A stretch of 64,000 bases of DNA from Verrucomicrobiaceae bacterium E54 (lineage in GTDB: Bacteria > Verrucomicrobiota > Verrucomicrobiia > Verrucomicrobiales > Akkermansiaceae), in assembly GCA_022548915.1 (NCBI GenBank), contig JAKZES010000023.1, positions 1-64,000 on the forward strand, written 5' to 3'. The translations under genes were made by a program, and so were the position numbers. Position 1 is the first letter of the stretch. Every line of letters begins with the position of its first letter. This document shows, piece after piece, positions 56,900-64,000 of this stretch. A model generated the notes under the pieces. The model did not search any database and was not told the origin of the DNA. It worked only from the letters and a program-made list of their open reading frames with translations.

Positions 56900-57610
56900 A
56901 TGACCACCGCCCCGCCGCTTTCCAGCCAAGCACCTCCGCAGACCTCCGGTCTCGCCATCGGCGGCATGATCTGTGGGATTCTTGGATTTCTGACCACCGG
57001 GCTGACCGGTCTTCCCGCGGTGATCCTCGGTCATATCGGGCTTTCCCAGATCAAGAAGTCTGGCGGGGCCCTGGGCGGCGGCGGCTTTGCGATCACGGGT
57101 TTGATCACCGGCTACATCACGGTGCTGATCCTGCCGATCGCGGTGGTGGTGGGGCTTCTGGCACCGCTGATTCTGCGCACGCAGGTGAAGGCGGATCAGG
57201 TGGAAATGATTTCCAACATGAAGATGGTGGGTTTGTCCCTGCTTGAGTTTGACCAGGAGTTCGGAGGCTTTCCCTCCGACGAGACCGCCCGCTTGGTGGC
57301 GGAAGCGACTTCGAGTGAGGATTTGGAAATGACCGGTTCGAGCGTTTTGAGGCAGCTCGAGGTTTTCGGGTGCACGGACTCGATGGATGAGCTGTTGGCG
57401 GTCGGCTCAGGAGCCGAAGGGGGTTGGACCTATTTCCCCGGCCACACGATGGAGCATCACTATGAAACGGTGATTTTGATTTCACCGACGATTCGCAATG
57501 AAGCGATGGCGCTGCGTATCGACAACAGTGTTGAGACGCTGTCCGAATACGAAGCAGCATCGCTTCGGGCGGCACCCGATGCCGTGACGATTCCCGCGCT
57601 GCGGCGGTAG
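56900..57610 (+). CDS. DUF4190/pseudopilin-like membrane protein
   Basis: A 236-residue membrane protein. After a Pro/Thr-rich start (TTAPPLSSQAPPQTSGLAI) two DUF4190-type spans appear (ICGILGFLTTGLTGLPAVIL, ITGLITGYITVLILPIAVVV), with the GHIGLSQIKKSGG motif between. Then follows a pseudopilin-like helix and domain (NMKMVGLSLLEFDQEFGGFP), similar to the 41500-42231 protein. No cleavage leader is visible, so the DUF4190 part likely anchors it. Function unknown. Confidence 0.72.
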   Translation: MTTAPPLSSQAPPQTSGLAIGGMICGILGFLTTGLTGLPAVILGHIGLSQIKKSGGALGGGGFAITGLITGYITVLILPIAVVVGLLAPLILRTQVKADQVEMISNMKMVGLSLLEFDQEFGGFPSDETARLVAEATSSEDLEMTGSSVLRQLEVFGCTDSMDELLAVGSGAEGGWTYFPGHTMEHHYETVILISPTIRNEAMALRIDNSVETLSEYEAASLRAAPDAVTIPALRR

Positions 57611-57653
57611 CGGGACGCAACACGAAGATGCCGATTTCATCATCGGCGCTCCC

Positions 57654-58946
57654 TCACACCCGGCCGAAGGCCTGGTCGAGTTCGTCGATGACGGCGTCGC
57701 TCATGGGGTTGACGGGGCCGAGCGCGCGGCTGTCGAGGATGGCGGTGGCGGTGGCCTCGAGCACTTCGAGACGGTCGAAGGCATCGAGGACCGACTTGCC
57801 GGCGACCAGGGCCCCATTGTGGCGGAGCAGGGCGACCGGATGATCGGGGCCGACCTTCGAGGCGGCGCTCGCGGGATCGGGCACCAGCTCGTCGAAACCG
57901 ATCACCGGCACGTCGCGGAGGAAAAGGTAGCTCTCGGGGATGGTCCGTGAGTCGAGGGGTTCCTCGCTGATGCTGAAGGCCGAGGCGCTGACCGGGAGGG
58001 CGTTGACGATGGCTTCCACCCCGGGGTGGGCACGGTAGATGGCCCGGTGAAGGTCGACGGCGCGGCTGGGGCGGGCGCCCTCGGGACATTGTCCCGCTTT
58101 GACCACCACCGGGTCCTCGATTTCCAACTGCGCGCGGTCGACGCCGTAGGGGGTGATCAGGAAATGGTCGTCGCCGAGGCGGGCGGACAGGCTGCCCCAG
58201 GTGCTGGTCATCAGGCCGTGATGGTAGGCACGGCGGACGAAGTCGCGGATGTCCTTGCGGAGTTCGCGTTCGCGGTTCGTCGGCTCCTGGGAGGGAAGCG
58301 AGGGAAGCGGGTTGCCGCGATCGAGGTAGAGCGCGAGTTGCTGGTCATCGATGCGGCGGGCCTCGCCGAGCTGCCGGGCGCGCAGCAGCATGCGGGCGGT
58401 GAACTCGAGGGTTTCGAAGCGCTTGAAGGCATCGTCGAGGTCGCTCCCGCCGACCACCACGCCGTGATTTTCGAGCACCACGCAGAAGGTGTTCTTGGAC
58501 GCGGCGAACTGCGCGGCGATGTTCTCGCCGAGCTGCTCGCTCCCGGGCAGGGCGTAGGGCGCGAAGGTCACCTCGCCGCAGCGGGCGCGGGCTTCGGGGA
58601 AGACGGCGGTGTCCGGCACCTGACCACAGATGCTGAAGCTGACCAGCGCGCCCGGGTGGGCGTGGATGATCGCGCCGATGTCCGGCCGGGCCTTGTAGAT
58701 GCCGAGGTGGAACGGACACTCGGAGGAGGGCTTGTGTGCGCCGCCCAGCACCGAGCCATCGAAACCGACGCGTGCCATGTCGGCACGCGTGAGGCGTCCC
58801 TTGTCGACGCGGGCCGGGGTCATCCAGACCTCGTCGCCATCGCGGATGGAAATGTTCCCCCCCGAGGTGGTGGTCATTTCCCGGTCGTAGATCCGGGCCA
58901 TGACCCGCTCGATCTGGTCGCGGGGATGGAGCAGATCGAAGCGCAT
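57654..58946 (-). CDS. Tandem class II aldolase-like protein of the microcompartment operon
   Basis: A 430-residue protein made of two class II aldolase/adducin domains. The first half (about 1-195) has SGGNISIRDGDEVWMTP, a metal-binding HAHPG (near residue 95) and ENHGVVV (near 160). The second half (about 225-430) keeps the fold (TSTWGSLSARLGDDHFLITP) but reads NALPV where HAHP should be (near 314) and RHNGALV in place of ENHG (near 375), so its metal site is lost. It is the last gene seen in the operon, 8 bp after the dehydrogenase. It could act on a sugar phosphate, or the second half may have a structural or regulatory role. Confidence 0.85.
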   Translation of the reverse strand: MRFDLLHPRDQIERVMARIYDREMTTTSGGNISIRDGDEVWMTPARVDKGRLTRADMARVGFDGSVLGGAHKPSSECPFHLGIYKARPDIGAIIHAHPGALVSFSICGQVPDTAVFPEARARCGEVTFAPYALPGSEQLGENIAAQFAASKNTFCVVLENHGVVVGGSDLDDAFKRFETLEFTARMLLRARQLGEARRIDDQQLALYLDRGNPLPSLPSQEPTNRERELRKDIRDFVRRAYHHGLMTSTWGSLSARLGDDHFLITPYGVDRAQLEIEDPVVVKAGQCPEGARPSRAVDLHRAIYRAHPGVEAIVNALPVSASAFSISEEPLDSRTIPESYLFLRDVPVIGFDELVPDPASAASKVGPDHPVALLRHNGALVAGKSVLDAFDRLEVLEATATAILDSRALGPVNPMSDAVIDELDQAFGRV

Positions 58947-58954
58947 GGGATCGG

Positions 58955-59947
58955 TTAGATCGAGATCCCGAGCTGGCCGAAGGCGACCTCGCGTTCCTCG
59001 AGCAGTTCCTGGTTGGAAGCGGCGATCTTCTCCCTGGCGTAGTCGTTGAGCGAGATGCCCTCGACCACCCGCCAGTTGCCGACCGCATCGACCTTGATCG
59101 GCATCGAGGTGATGATCCCGGCCGGGGTGCCGTACTCGCCTTTCGAGATCACGCACACGCTGTGGAAGTCGCCGCGGGTCGGACGGATGAGGTCGCGCAC
59201 CGTGTCGATCGCGGCATTCGCGGCCGAAGCGGCCGAGGAGGCGCCGCGGGCAGCGATGATCGCGGCTCCGCGCTTGCCGACGGTCGGCACGAAGGTGTCC
59301 TTGAGCCAGGCCTCGTCGGTGATGACGTCGGTGGCCTTGCGGCGGGCGATCTTCGCGTTGAAGAAATCGGGGAACATCGTCGGGCTGTGGTTGCCCCAGA
59401 CGCAGAGTTCCGAAACCTCGCTGACCGGCACGCCGGCCTTCGCGGCGAGCTGCGACTTGGCGCGGTTCTCGTCGAGGCGGGTCATCGCGAAGAACTGCTC
59501 GTCGGGGATGTCCGGTGCGCTCTTCATCGCGATCAGGCAGTTGGTGTTGCACGGGTTGCCGACGACCAGCACGCGCACGCTCTTCTTCGCGTTGTCGTTG
59601 ATGGCCCGGCCCTGGCCGACGAAGATCTTGCCGTTGATGCCCAGCAGGTCGGCACGCTCCATGCCCGCCTTGCGCGGCACCGAGCCGACCAGCAAAGCCC
59701 AGTCGGCGTCCTTGAAGCCTTCATTGAGGTCGGCGGTGGCAACGATCTCGGTGACCAGCGGGAAGGCGCAGTCATCGAGCTCCATGACGACGCCCTTGAG
59801 CGCGTCGAGCGCGGGCTCGATTTCGATCAGGTTGAGCGCGACCGGTTGGTTGGGTCCGAAGACCTCACCGGAGGCGATGCGGAAAAGAAGGGCGTAGCCG
59901 ATGTTGCCGGCCGCCCCGGTAACGGCGACTCGAATGGGTGGTTTCAT
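58955..59947 (-). CDS. Malate/lactate dehydrogenase-like protein
   Basis: A 330-residue NAD-dependent dehydrogenase of the malate dehydrogenase type. The NAD site is [20 protein letters not shown], then [17 protein letters not shown] with the substrate arginine, [28 protein letters not shown] and the catalytic histidine in [16 protein letters not shown] microcompartment loci regularly carry such a gene; its true substrate there (lactaldehyde, lactate or malate) is not settled by sequence. No encapsulation tail is visible. The ATG at 59947 fits the NAD fold; the ORF extends upstream only through a REP-like repeat. Confidence 0.88.
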   Translation of the reverse strand: MKPPIRVAVTGAAGNIGYALLFRIASGEVFGPNQPVALNLIEIEPALDALKGVVMELDDCAFPLVTEIVATADLNEGFKDADWALLVGSVPRKAGMERADLLGINGKIFVGQGRAINDNAKKSVRVLVVGNPCNTNCLIAMKSAPDIPDEQFFAMTRLDENRAKSQLAAKAGVPVSEVSELCVWGNHSPTMFPDFFNAKIARRKATDVITDEAWLKDTFVPTVGKRGAAIIAARGASSAASAANAAIDTVRDLIRPTRGDFHSVCVISKGEYGTPAGIITSMPIKVDAVGNWRVVEGISLNDYAREKIAASNQELLEEREVAFGQLGISI

Positions 59948-59965
59948 GATTGTGGATGGTGGGGA

Positions 59966-60038
59966 TGTGGCCGGGGCTTCCAGCCCCGTTGCCAGGCATG
60001 GAAGGGACGAGGCGACGGGCCTGGAAGGCCCGGCCACA
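59966..60038. repeat. REP-like 24-bp inverted repeat inside the microcompartment operon
   Basis: Arms at 59966-59989 and 60015-60038 are reverse complements at 22 of 24 positions, with a 25-base loop. Each arm contains an inner palindrome. It occupies the gap between the aldolase and dehydrogenase genes and could modulate read-through or mRNA stability. Confidence 0.7.
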
Positions 60039-60043
60039 CCCTT

Positions 60044-61132
60044 CTACTTGAGCTGCTTCATGATCAGGTCGGTGATCTGCTGGACGAGGGCTTCGTCGGG
60101 CTCGCCGCCGCTTGGCTCGGGACCGATCTGGCAGGAGCAGGACGAGGCCGAGGGCTGCGGGGCGGTGTTGACCGTGGTGTCACCGGCGTCGCAAAGTTCG
60201 CACTCCTTGAGTTCGTCCAGGCGGTGATCGGGCATGCCGAGCTTCTGGCGGAGCTGGATGAGTTCGCGGAGCTTGTCGGTGCCGTACTGCTTCGGCCCGC
60301 CGAGCTGCATGGTCACGGTGACCGTCTGGCAGAAGGCGTCCGTGTTCTCCATCTTCCAGTAGGCGTCCTCGACGTCCTTGCCCCAGCAGATCACGCCGTG
60401 GTTCTGCATCAGGATGGACTGGTGCTTCTTGGCGAGTGCGCCGACTTCGCGGGCATTCTCCGGAGTTCCCGGGGTCTGGTAGCTGGCCAGGCCGATCTCG
60501 CCGAGGAAGACCTCGGGCTCGGGGATGAGGCAGGCTGGAGGGGTGACGCCCGCCACGGCAAATGCCGTAGCATACACCGGGTGGGCATGGACGCAGGACT
60601 TCGCCTTCGGCTCGTTCTTCATGATGCCGAGGTGGGTGTTCACCTCGGAGGTGCGCGGGCGGGTGCCGGCGACCTGATTGCCGTCGAGATCGACCAGGCA
60701 CAGGTCGTCGGGCGTCATGAAGCCCTTGGAGATGAGGGTCGGGGTGCAGAGCACGAGGTTGTCGCCGACGCGCACGGTGATGTTGCCGCCGTTGCCGTCG
60801 ACATAGCCCTTGTCCCAGATGCGGCGGCCGATGTGGCAGATCCGCTCCTTGATCACCTGGATCTCGGGCGAGTAGAAGAACTTCTCGATCTCGGCGGCGG
60901 TCTTGGGATCACCACCGGGTATCCAGTGGTACTCGTAGTCGGGGAGGGCCGGCTCGTGGATGCGGGGGGTGCCGGACGGATTCGCGGCGGCGGCCGGCTT
61001 GCCGGGCTTGATCTTCTGCTGGCGCAGGAGGTCGCGGGCCATGGGGGTCAGGCGGCCGTTTGCAGCGTCGGTGAGGTCGGCGCCTTTGGCGATGAGGGCC
61101 TCGATGTCTCGTGCGGTGTAGAGTTTGCTCAT
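60044..61132 (-). CDS. Class II aldolase with encapsulation-type terminal extensions
   Basis: A 362-residue class II aldolase, by context the enzyme that cleaves fuculose- or rhamnulose-1-phosphate to DHAP and lactaldehyde. The catalytic domain (about 85-290) has GNGGNITVRVGDNLVLCTPT, SCVHAHPVYATAF with the metal-binding histidines (near 181) and MQNHGVICWG (near 249). An N-terminal extension, YTARDIEALIAKGADL with LTPMARDLLRQQKI, resembles sequences found on other microcompartment proteins. The C-terminus carries a flexible linker with Cys/Ser/Pro and a final amphipathic helix DEALVQQITDLIMKQLK, the form of an encapsulation peptide. It follows the two BMC-P genes closely (11 bp). Confidence 0.9.
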   Translation of the reverse strand: MSKLYTARDIEALIAKGADLTDAANGRLTPMARDLLRQQKIKPGKPAAAANPSGTPRIHEPALPDYEYHWIPGGDPKTAAEIEKFFYSPEIQVIKERICHIGRRIWDKGYVDGNGGNITVRVGDNLVLCTPTLISKGFMTPDDLCLVDLDGNQVAGTRPRTSEVNTHLGIMKNEPKAKSCVHAHPVYATAFAVAGVTPPACLIPEPEVFLGEIGLASYQTPGTPENAREVGALAKKHQSILMQNHGVICWGKDVEDAYWKMENTDAFCQTVTVTMQLGGPKQYGTDKLRELIQLRQKLGMPDHRLDELKECELCDAGDTTVNTAPQPSASSCSCQIGPEPSGGEPDEALVQQITDLIMKQLK

Positions 61133-61143
61133 GGTGGCAGGGA

Positions 61144-61440
61144 TCAGTCGATGGGTTCGAAAACGTAGCGGTCCATCAGCGCGACGGTGATGGCGTCGAG
61201 CGGGATGGGGTGGTCGAAAGGTTGGGTGGCCTCGGTGCCCTCGACGTAGAGGACGGGTTCGCCGATGTCGGCGCCGAGCTGGTCGAGGACCACGGGCGAC
61301 CATCCCGGGCCGCAGCCGTCGGGATTTTTGCCGGAAAGCTCGTCCGGGCCCATCGGACCGACCACTTTCCAGGTCGCACCCCGGAATTGGGGAGCCGCCT
61401 GGCTGAGGGTCACGGTGCCGATGACGCGTCCGGGTTTCAT
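61144..61440 (-). CDS. BMC-P shell pentamer (EutN/CcmL family)
   Basis: A 98-residue EutN/CcmL-family protein that forms pentamers closing the vertices of the microcompartment shell. It begins MKPGRVIGTVTLSQAAPQ, contains SPVVLDQLGADIGEPVLYVE at the conserved core position and ends with a PIPLDAITVALMDR segment. Its ATG overlaps the stop of the preceding BMC-P gene by four bases (ATGA). It is the most divergent of the three BMC-P copies here. Confidence 0.88.
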   Translation of the reverse strand: MKPGRVIGTVTLSQAAPQFRGATWKVVGPMGPDELSGKNPDGCGPGWSPVVLDQLGADIGEPVLYVEGTEATQPFDHPIPLDAITVALMDRYVFEPID

Positions 61441-61697
61441 TTCTCGTCGATGAGTCCGAGGACCTGGTTGCGGACCGGCGAGCTGTCGTCGTGCACGGTG
61501 CCCTGCGTCCACGAGCCGTCGGTGGTGATGAAGACCCGCGAGTGACGCCCGGCACCGAGCGTGTCGATCGCCGCGATCGGCGAGCCGATCGCCCTGCCGT
61601 CTTCATCGATCGGGGTGCACAGCACGAGGCGCTGACCCTTCAGGGAAGGGTGGGCGATCGTGGCCGTGCAGTGGCCGTCAACTCGGGCGTGGATCAT
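61437..61697 (-). CDS. BMC-P shell pentamer (EutN/CcmL family)
   Basis: An 86-residue EutN/CcmL-family shell protein with ATIAHPSLKGQRLVLCTPID, the core IAAIDTLGAGRHSRVFITTDG and the C-terminal VLGLIDE. Length and order fit the family. It is followed by an overlapping BMC-P gene and preceded by the aldehyde dehydrogenase gene (68 bp). Confidence 0.92.
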   Translation of the reverse strand: MIHARVDGHCTATIAHPSLKGQRLVLCTPIDEDGRAIGSPIAAIDTLGAGRHSRVFITTDGSWTQGTVHDDSSPVRNQVLGLIDEK

Positions 61698-61765
61698 GGA
61701 AACTCGAAACTTTAAATCTCAATGGCTGGGGCTCCGGGTGGCGGACAGGAGTGTCCGCCCTCCCT

Positions 61766-63214
61766 TCAGACGATGTTGAGCTGGTCGACCAGGGTGCAGC
61801 GGCGGAAGCGGGTGAAGGTGCGCGGGGTGGTGATGCCCTCGCCGGTGGTGGTGGCGATGGAGAAGCTGATGTAGCCCTCGCCGCCCATGCCGAGGCCGGC
61901 GGTGCAGGGGCCGTTCTTGACGTAGAGGGTGGTGTCCATCTCGCGGCCCATCATGGTCAGGTGGGCGACGTTCATCGTGTGGACCATGGCCGAGTGGCGG
62001 TAGTTGTGCTCGCTGTCCTTGGCGATGCGCACCGCATCCGGGAAGCAGCCGGCGCGGACGATGGGAAGGAGCGGCATCATCTGTTCCTCGTCGACGAAGA
62101 CGTCGTCCTCCTCGGTCTCGGCGATGAGCATCTCGACCTTGGGGTCGATGCTGAGGCCCGCGATCGCGGCCAGCTTGGCCGGGTCGGCACCGACGTAGGC
62201 GCGGTTGAGCACGGCGTGCGAGCATCCGCCGCCGCCGTCCTTGATGTCGAAGACCTCCTTCTTGATGGCCTCGGTCTGGGCCTTGGTGAGGATCACCGCG
62301 CCCTGGCGCTTGAGCGCGTCGAGCGTCTTCGAATAGCTGTCGCCGACGGCGATGATCTGCTTCTCACCGATGCACAGCAGGTTGTTGTCGAAACCACCGC
62401 CGAAGATGATGTCGCGGGCGACCTTGTCGAAATCGAGCGCATGGCAGTCGTCGACGACCACCGGCGGGTTGCCCGGGCCGGCGCAGATGGCGCGCTTGCC
62501 GGTCTTCATCGCGGCATCGACCACGGCGGGGCCGCCGGTGATGCAGAGCAGCGCGACCTCGTGGGCGGCGCAGAGTTCGTTGAAGGAATCGAGGGTCGGC
62601 TTCTCGACGGTGCAGATCAGGTTGCGGATGCCGGTTTCGGCGGCGATCGCCTCGTTGAACTCGTGGACCGCCAGCGCGGCGCAGGCGGCACCGCCGGGGT
62701 GGGGATTGACGACGATCGCGTTGCCGGCGGCGACCATGTTGACGATGTTGCCGGCAATGGTGGGGATCGAGTGGGTGACCGGGGTGATGGCGCCGATCAC
62801 GCCCCACGGGGCGGATTCCTCCATGGTGATGCCGGCGTCGCCGCTCATCCCGGTCGGGACGAGGTATTCGGTGCCGAGCACGTTGCGGATGCCGTGCAGC
62901 TTGCCGATCTTGTGATCGAGGCGGCCGATCTTCGTTTCCTCGAACTCGATCCGGCCCCAGCGCTCCGCATTGTCGAAGCACATCGTCTTGACGATCTCGA
63001 CGACCTTGGCCCGCCCGGCCCAGCCGGCCTTGAGCAACTGCTCGAAGCCACCCTGCGCGGCCCTGGCGGCCTCGGCGGCGGAATCGAACACGCCGTGACG
63101 GCCGGGTTTCGACTGCACGGCAGGTGCACTCACCGGCGCGCCGTTTGCGGACTGGATCTTGCTCAGGACTTCCGTGACCACGTCACGGATGGCGGCTTCG
63201 CTCAAGTGGGCCAT
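61766..63214 (-). CDS. CoA-acylating aldehyde dehydrogenase with N-terminal encapsulation peptide
   Basis: A 482-residue PduP/EutE-type dehydrogenase that oxidises an aldehyde (lactaldehyde in PVM loci) to acyl-CoA with NAD. The N-terminus is an amphipathic helix, HLSEAAIRDVVTEVLSKIQ, followed by an Ala/Pro/Val linker, the usual encapsulation peptide. The catalytic cysteine is in NNLLCIGEKQ (near residue 280). WGVIGAITPVTHSIPTIAGN, VVNPHPGGAACA and GPGNPPVVVDD are family hallmarks. It stands between BMC-P genes, 13 bp after the first, and is the core enzyme of the compartment. Confidence 0.95.
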   Translation of the reverse strand: MAHLSEAAIRDVVTEVLSKIQSANGAPVSAPAVQSKPGRHGVFDSAAEAARAAQGGFEQLLKAGWAGRAKVVEIVKTMCFDNAERWGRIEFEETKIGRLDHKIGKLHGIRNVLGTEYLVPTGMSGDAGITMEESAPWGVIGAITPVTHSIPTIAGNIVNMVAAGNAIVVNPHPGGAACAALAVHEFNEAIAAETGIRNLICTVEKPTLDSFNELCAAHEVALLCITGGPAVVDAAMKTGKRAICAGPGNPPVVVDDCHALDFDKVARDIIFGGGFDNNLLCIGEKQIIAVGDSYSKTLDALKRQGAVILTKAQTEAIKKEVFDIKDGGGGCSHAVLNRAYVGADPAKLAAIAGLSIDPKVEMLIAETEEDDVFVDEEQMMPLLPIVRAGCFPDAVRIAKDSEHNYRHSAMVHTMNVAHLTMMGREMDTTLYVKNGPCTAGLGMGGEGYISFSIATTTGEGITTPRTFTRFRRCTLVDQLNIV

Positions 63215-63227
63215 GGGGATCTAACGA

Positions 63228-63542
63228 TTAGCTGTTCTTTGCCTCGTATGTCTTGTGTCCGAGGATGTTCACGGTATCGACGATGCCGACGATGGCGGCA
63301 TCGACCGGGACCGACTTCAGGCCGTCGGCCTGGCGGGCGGAACTCCCCTGGGCAAACATCACGAGTTCGCCCTCGCCGGCACCGAGGGTGTCGATGGCGA
63401 CGATGGTGTTGCTGCCCGGCTTGAAGGCTGCGGGATTGTCGGGGTCGGCCAGCATCGGGCGCACCATGAGAAGCTTGCGCCCCTTCATGGTGTCGTCCTT
63501 CTTGGTCGAGACGACCGAACCGATGACTTTGCCGAGGTACAT
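63228..63542 (-). CDS. BMC-P shell pentamer (EutN/CcmL family)
   Basis: A 104-residue EutN/CcmL-family protein: MYLGKVIGSVVSTKKDDTMK, GRKLLMVRPM, and the hallmark NTIVAIDTLGAGEGELVMFA with a QGSSAR motif. The C-terminus carries VDAAIVGIVDTVNI. It starts 9 bp after the BMC-H gene and is the most typical of the three BMC-P proteins. Confidence 0.94.
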   Translation of the reverse strand: MYLGKVIGSVVSTKKDDTMKGRKLLMVRPMLADPDNPAAFKPGSNTIVAIDTLGAGEGELVMFAQGSSARQADGLKSVPVDAAIVGIVDTVNILGHKTYEAKNS

Positions 63543-63551
63543 CGCCGGAGC

Positions 63552-63857
63552 TTACTTGGCGGTTTTCTTGGCCGCAGGCTTGCCACCGGGAACGATGGTC
63601 TCGGTGTCTTCGTGCGGACGGGCGATCACGTGGGCGCTGACGACCTCGCCGAAGCGTCCGGCGGTTTCGGCACCGCTTTCGATCGCGGCCTTCACGGCGG
63701 CGACATCGCCGGTGATGACGGCGGAAACCATCGCGCTGCCGACGCCCTTCATGGGGCCCGTCAGTTCGACGTTCGCTGCCTTGAGCATCGCGTCCGTGCC
63801 TTGAACGAGTGCGGTGAGACCCTTGGTCTCGAGGATTCCAATTGCTTGTTTGGCCAT
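63552..63857 (-). CDS. BMC-H shell hexamer protein
   Basis: A 101-residue single-domain BMC protein (Pfam00936) that forms the hexagonal shell facets. It begins MAKQAIGILETKGLTALVQG and contains GVGSAMVSAVITGDVAAVKAAIESG and FGEVVSAHVIARPHEDTE at the expected positions (given in shortened form). The C-terminal 15 residues are a basic Lys-rich tail. The only BMC-H in the window; PVM loci often have more, which may lie beyond the right edge. Confidence 0.95.
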   Translation of the reverse strand: MAKQAIGILETKGLTALVQGTDAMLKAANVELTGPMKGVGSAMVSAVITGDVAAVKAAIESGAETAGRFGEVVSAHVIARPHEDTETIVPGGKPAAKKTAK

Positions 63858-63895
63858 GGTGGTTGGTGGGTTGGTGATGTTGAGTTGGATGGGAA

Positions 63896-64000
63896 TCAGT
63901 TGGCTTGGAGGAAACGTTCGACCTCGCGGGCGATGACGAGTTCCTCGTTGGCGGGAATGACGTGGACCTTCACGCGGGAATCAGCCGCGCTGATCTCGGC
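63896..64000 (-). CDS. ackA: Acetate kinase, C-terminal end (truncated by window)
   Basis: Only the last 34 residues and the stop are present; the rest lies beyond base 64000. The sequence ends VHVIPANEELVIAREVERF plus four residues, which is the C-terminal signature of acetate/propionate kinases (EELVIAR). In PVM microcompartment operons an acetate kinase supplies ATP from the acyl phosphate. The gap to the BMC-H gene is 38 bp. The call rests on a short segment and on context. Confidence 0.75.
   Translation of the reverse strand, partial: AEISAADSRVKVHVIPANEELVIAREVERFLQAN

Noticed and set aside
57630-57647. Small hairpin GCCGAT-TTCATC-ATCGGC as a terminator between the DUF4190 gene and the tandem aldolase
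   Set aside because: A six-base stem without a T-run is weak; it may be incidental in GC-rich DNA.
1-64000. CRISPR array, prophage, insertion sequence, plasmid origin, tRNA or rRNA
   Set aside because: No regularly spaced direct repeats, transposase, integrase, structural phage genes or cloverleaf-like sequences were seen. The inverted repeats found are intergenic and have no transposase.

Overview
The window is about 64% GC, carries no rRNA or tRNA that I can see, and reads as chromosomal DNA of a member of the phylum Verrucomicrobiota, most likely Verrucomicrobiales. The strongest reasons are a Planctomycetes-Verrucomicrobia-type (PVM) bacterial microcompartment locus at the right end, a cluster of very large signal-peptide-bearing proteins with cadherin-like, Calx-beta and beta-propeller modules, lpxA (so an LPS-bearing, Gram-negative envelope), and the near absence of Shine-Dalgarno sequences before start codons. 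The assignment to a family is an inference.

Layout. (1) 68-1410: two small convergent genes, a GYF_2-AIM24 fusion and a YedF-like DsrE protein. (2) 1811-30211, plus strand: six tightly spaced genes (gaps of 10-55 bp) encoding secreted proteins of 353, 860, 2931, 877 and 4055 residues plus a lipoprotein parvulin-type chaperone of 336 residues. Three of the secreted proteins share a repeat of about 70 residues (ten copies in all), and two share a C-terminal module. I regard this 28.4-kb block, ended by a stem-loop at 30270-30294, as one operon and the best candidate here for an undescribed surface-protein system. (3) 34485-30340, minus strand: a Fur-family regulator with a Fur-box-like palindrome in front of it, followed by sufC, sufB and sufD. 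(4) 38342-34609, minus strand: a two-domain glycosyltransferase and an overlapping GH130 phosphorylase-like gene. (5) 38343-48512: an HU-like gene with a clear terminator, a three-gene membrane-protein operon of unknown function, miaB, two lipoproteins, lepB, a squalene/phytoene synthase and rph, separated by several REP-like inverted repeats. (6) 48522-57610: serS, a membrane-anchored Ser/Thr kinase, a PocR-AraC regulator, a copper-type P-ATPase, lpxA, and a DUF4190/pseudopilin-like protein. (7) 64000-57654, minus strand: the microcompartment operon, in transcription order the acetate kinase C-terminus, BMC-H, BMC-P, CoA-acylating aldehyde dehydrogenase, two more BMC-P, a class II aldolase with encapsulation-type tails, a malate/lactate-type dehydrogenase, and a tandem class II aldolase whose second half has lost the metal ligands.

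How the parts fit. In characterised PVM microcompartments, fuculose- or rhamnulose-1-phosphate is cleaved by the aldolase to DHAP and lactaldehyde. The aldehyde is oxidised to lactyl-CoA inside the shell, and ATP is recovered through acetate kinase. The giant proteins probably act at or beyond the outer membrane. An organism that displays large adhesive or sugar-contacting proteins and breaks down fucose or rhamnose from algal or mucin polysaccharides would be coherent, but nothing in the sequence links the two loci directly. The operon continues beyond the right edge.
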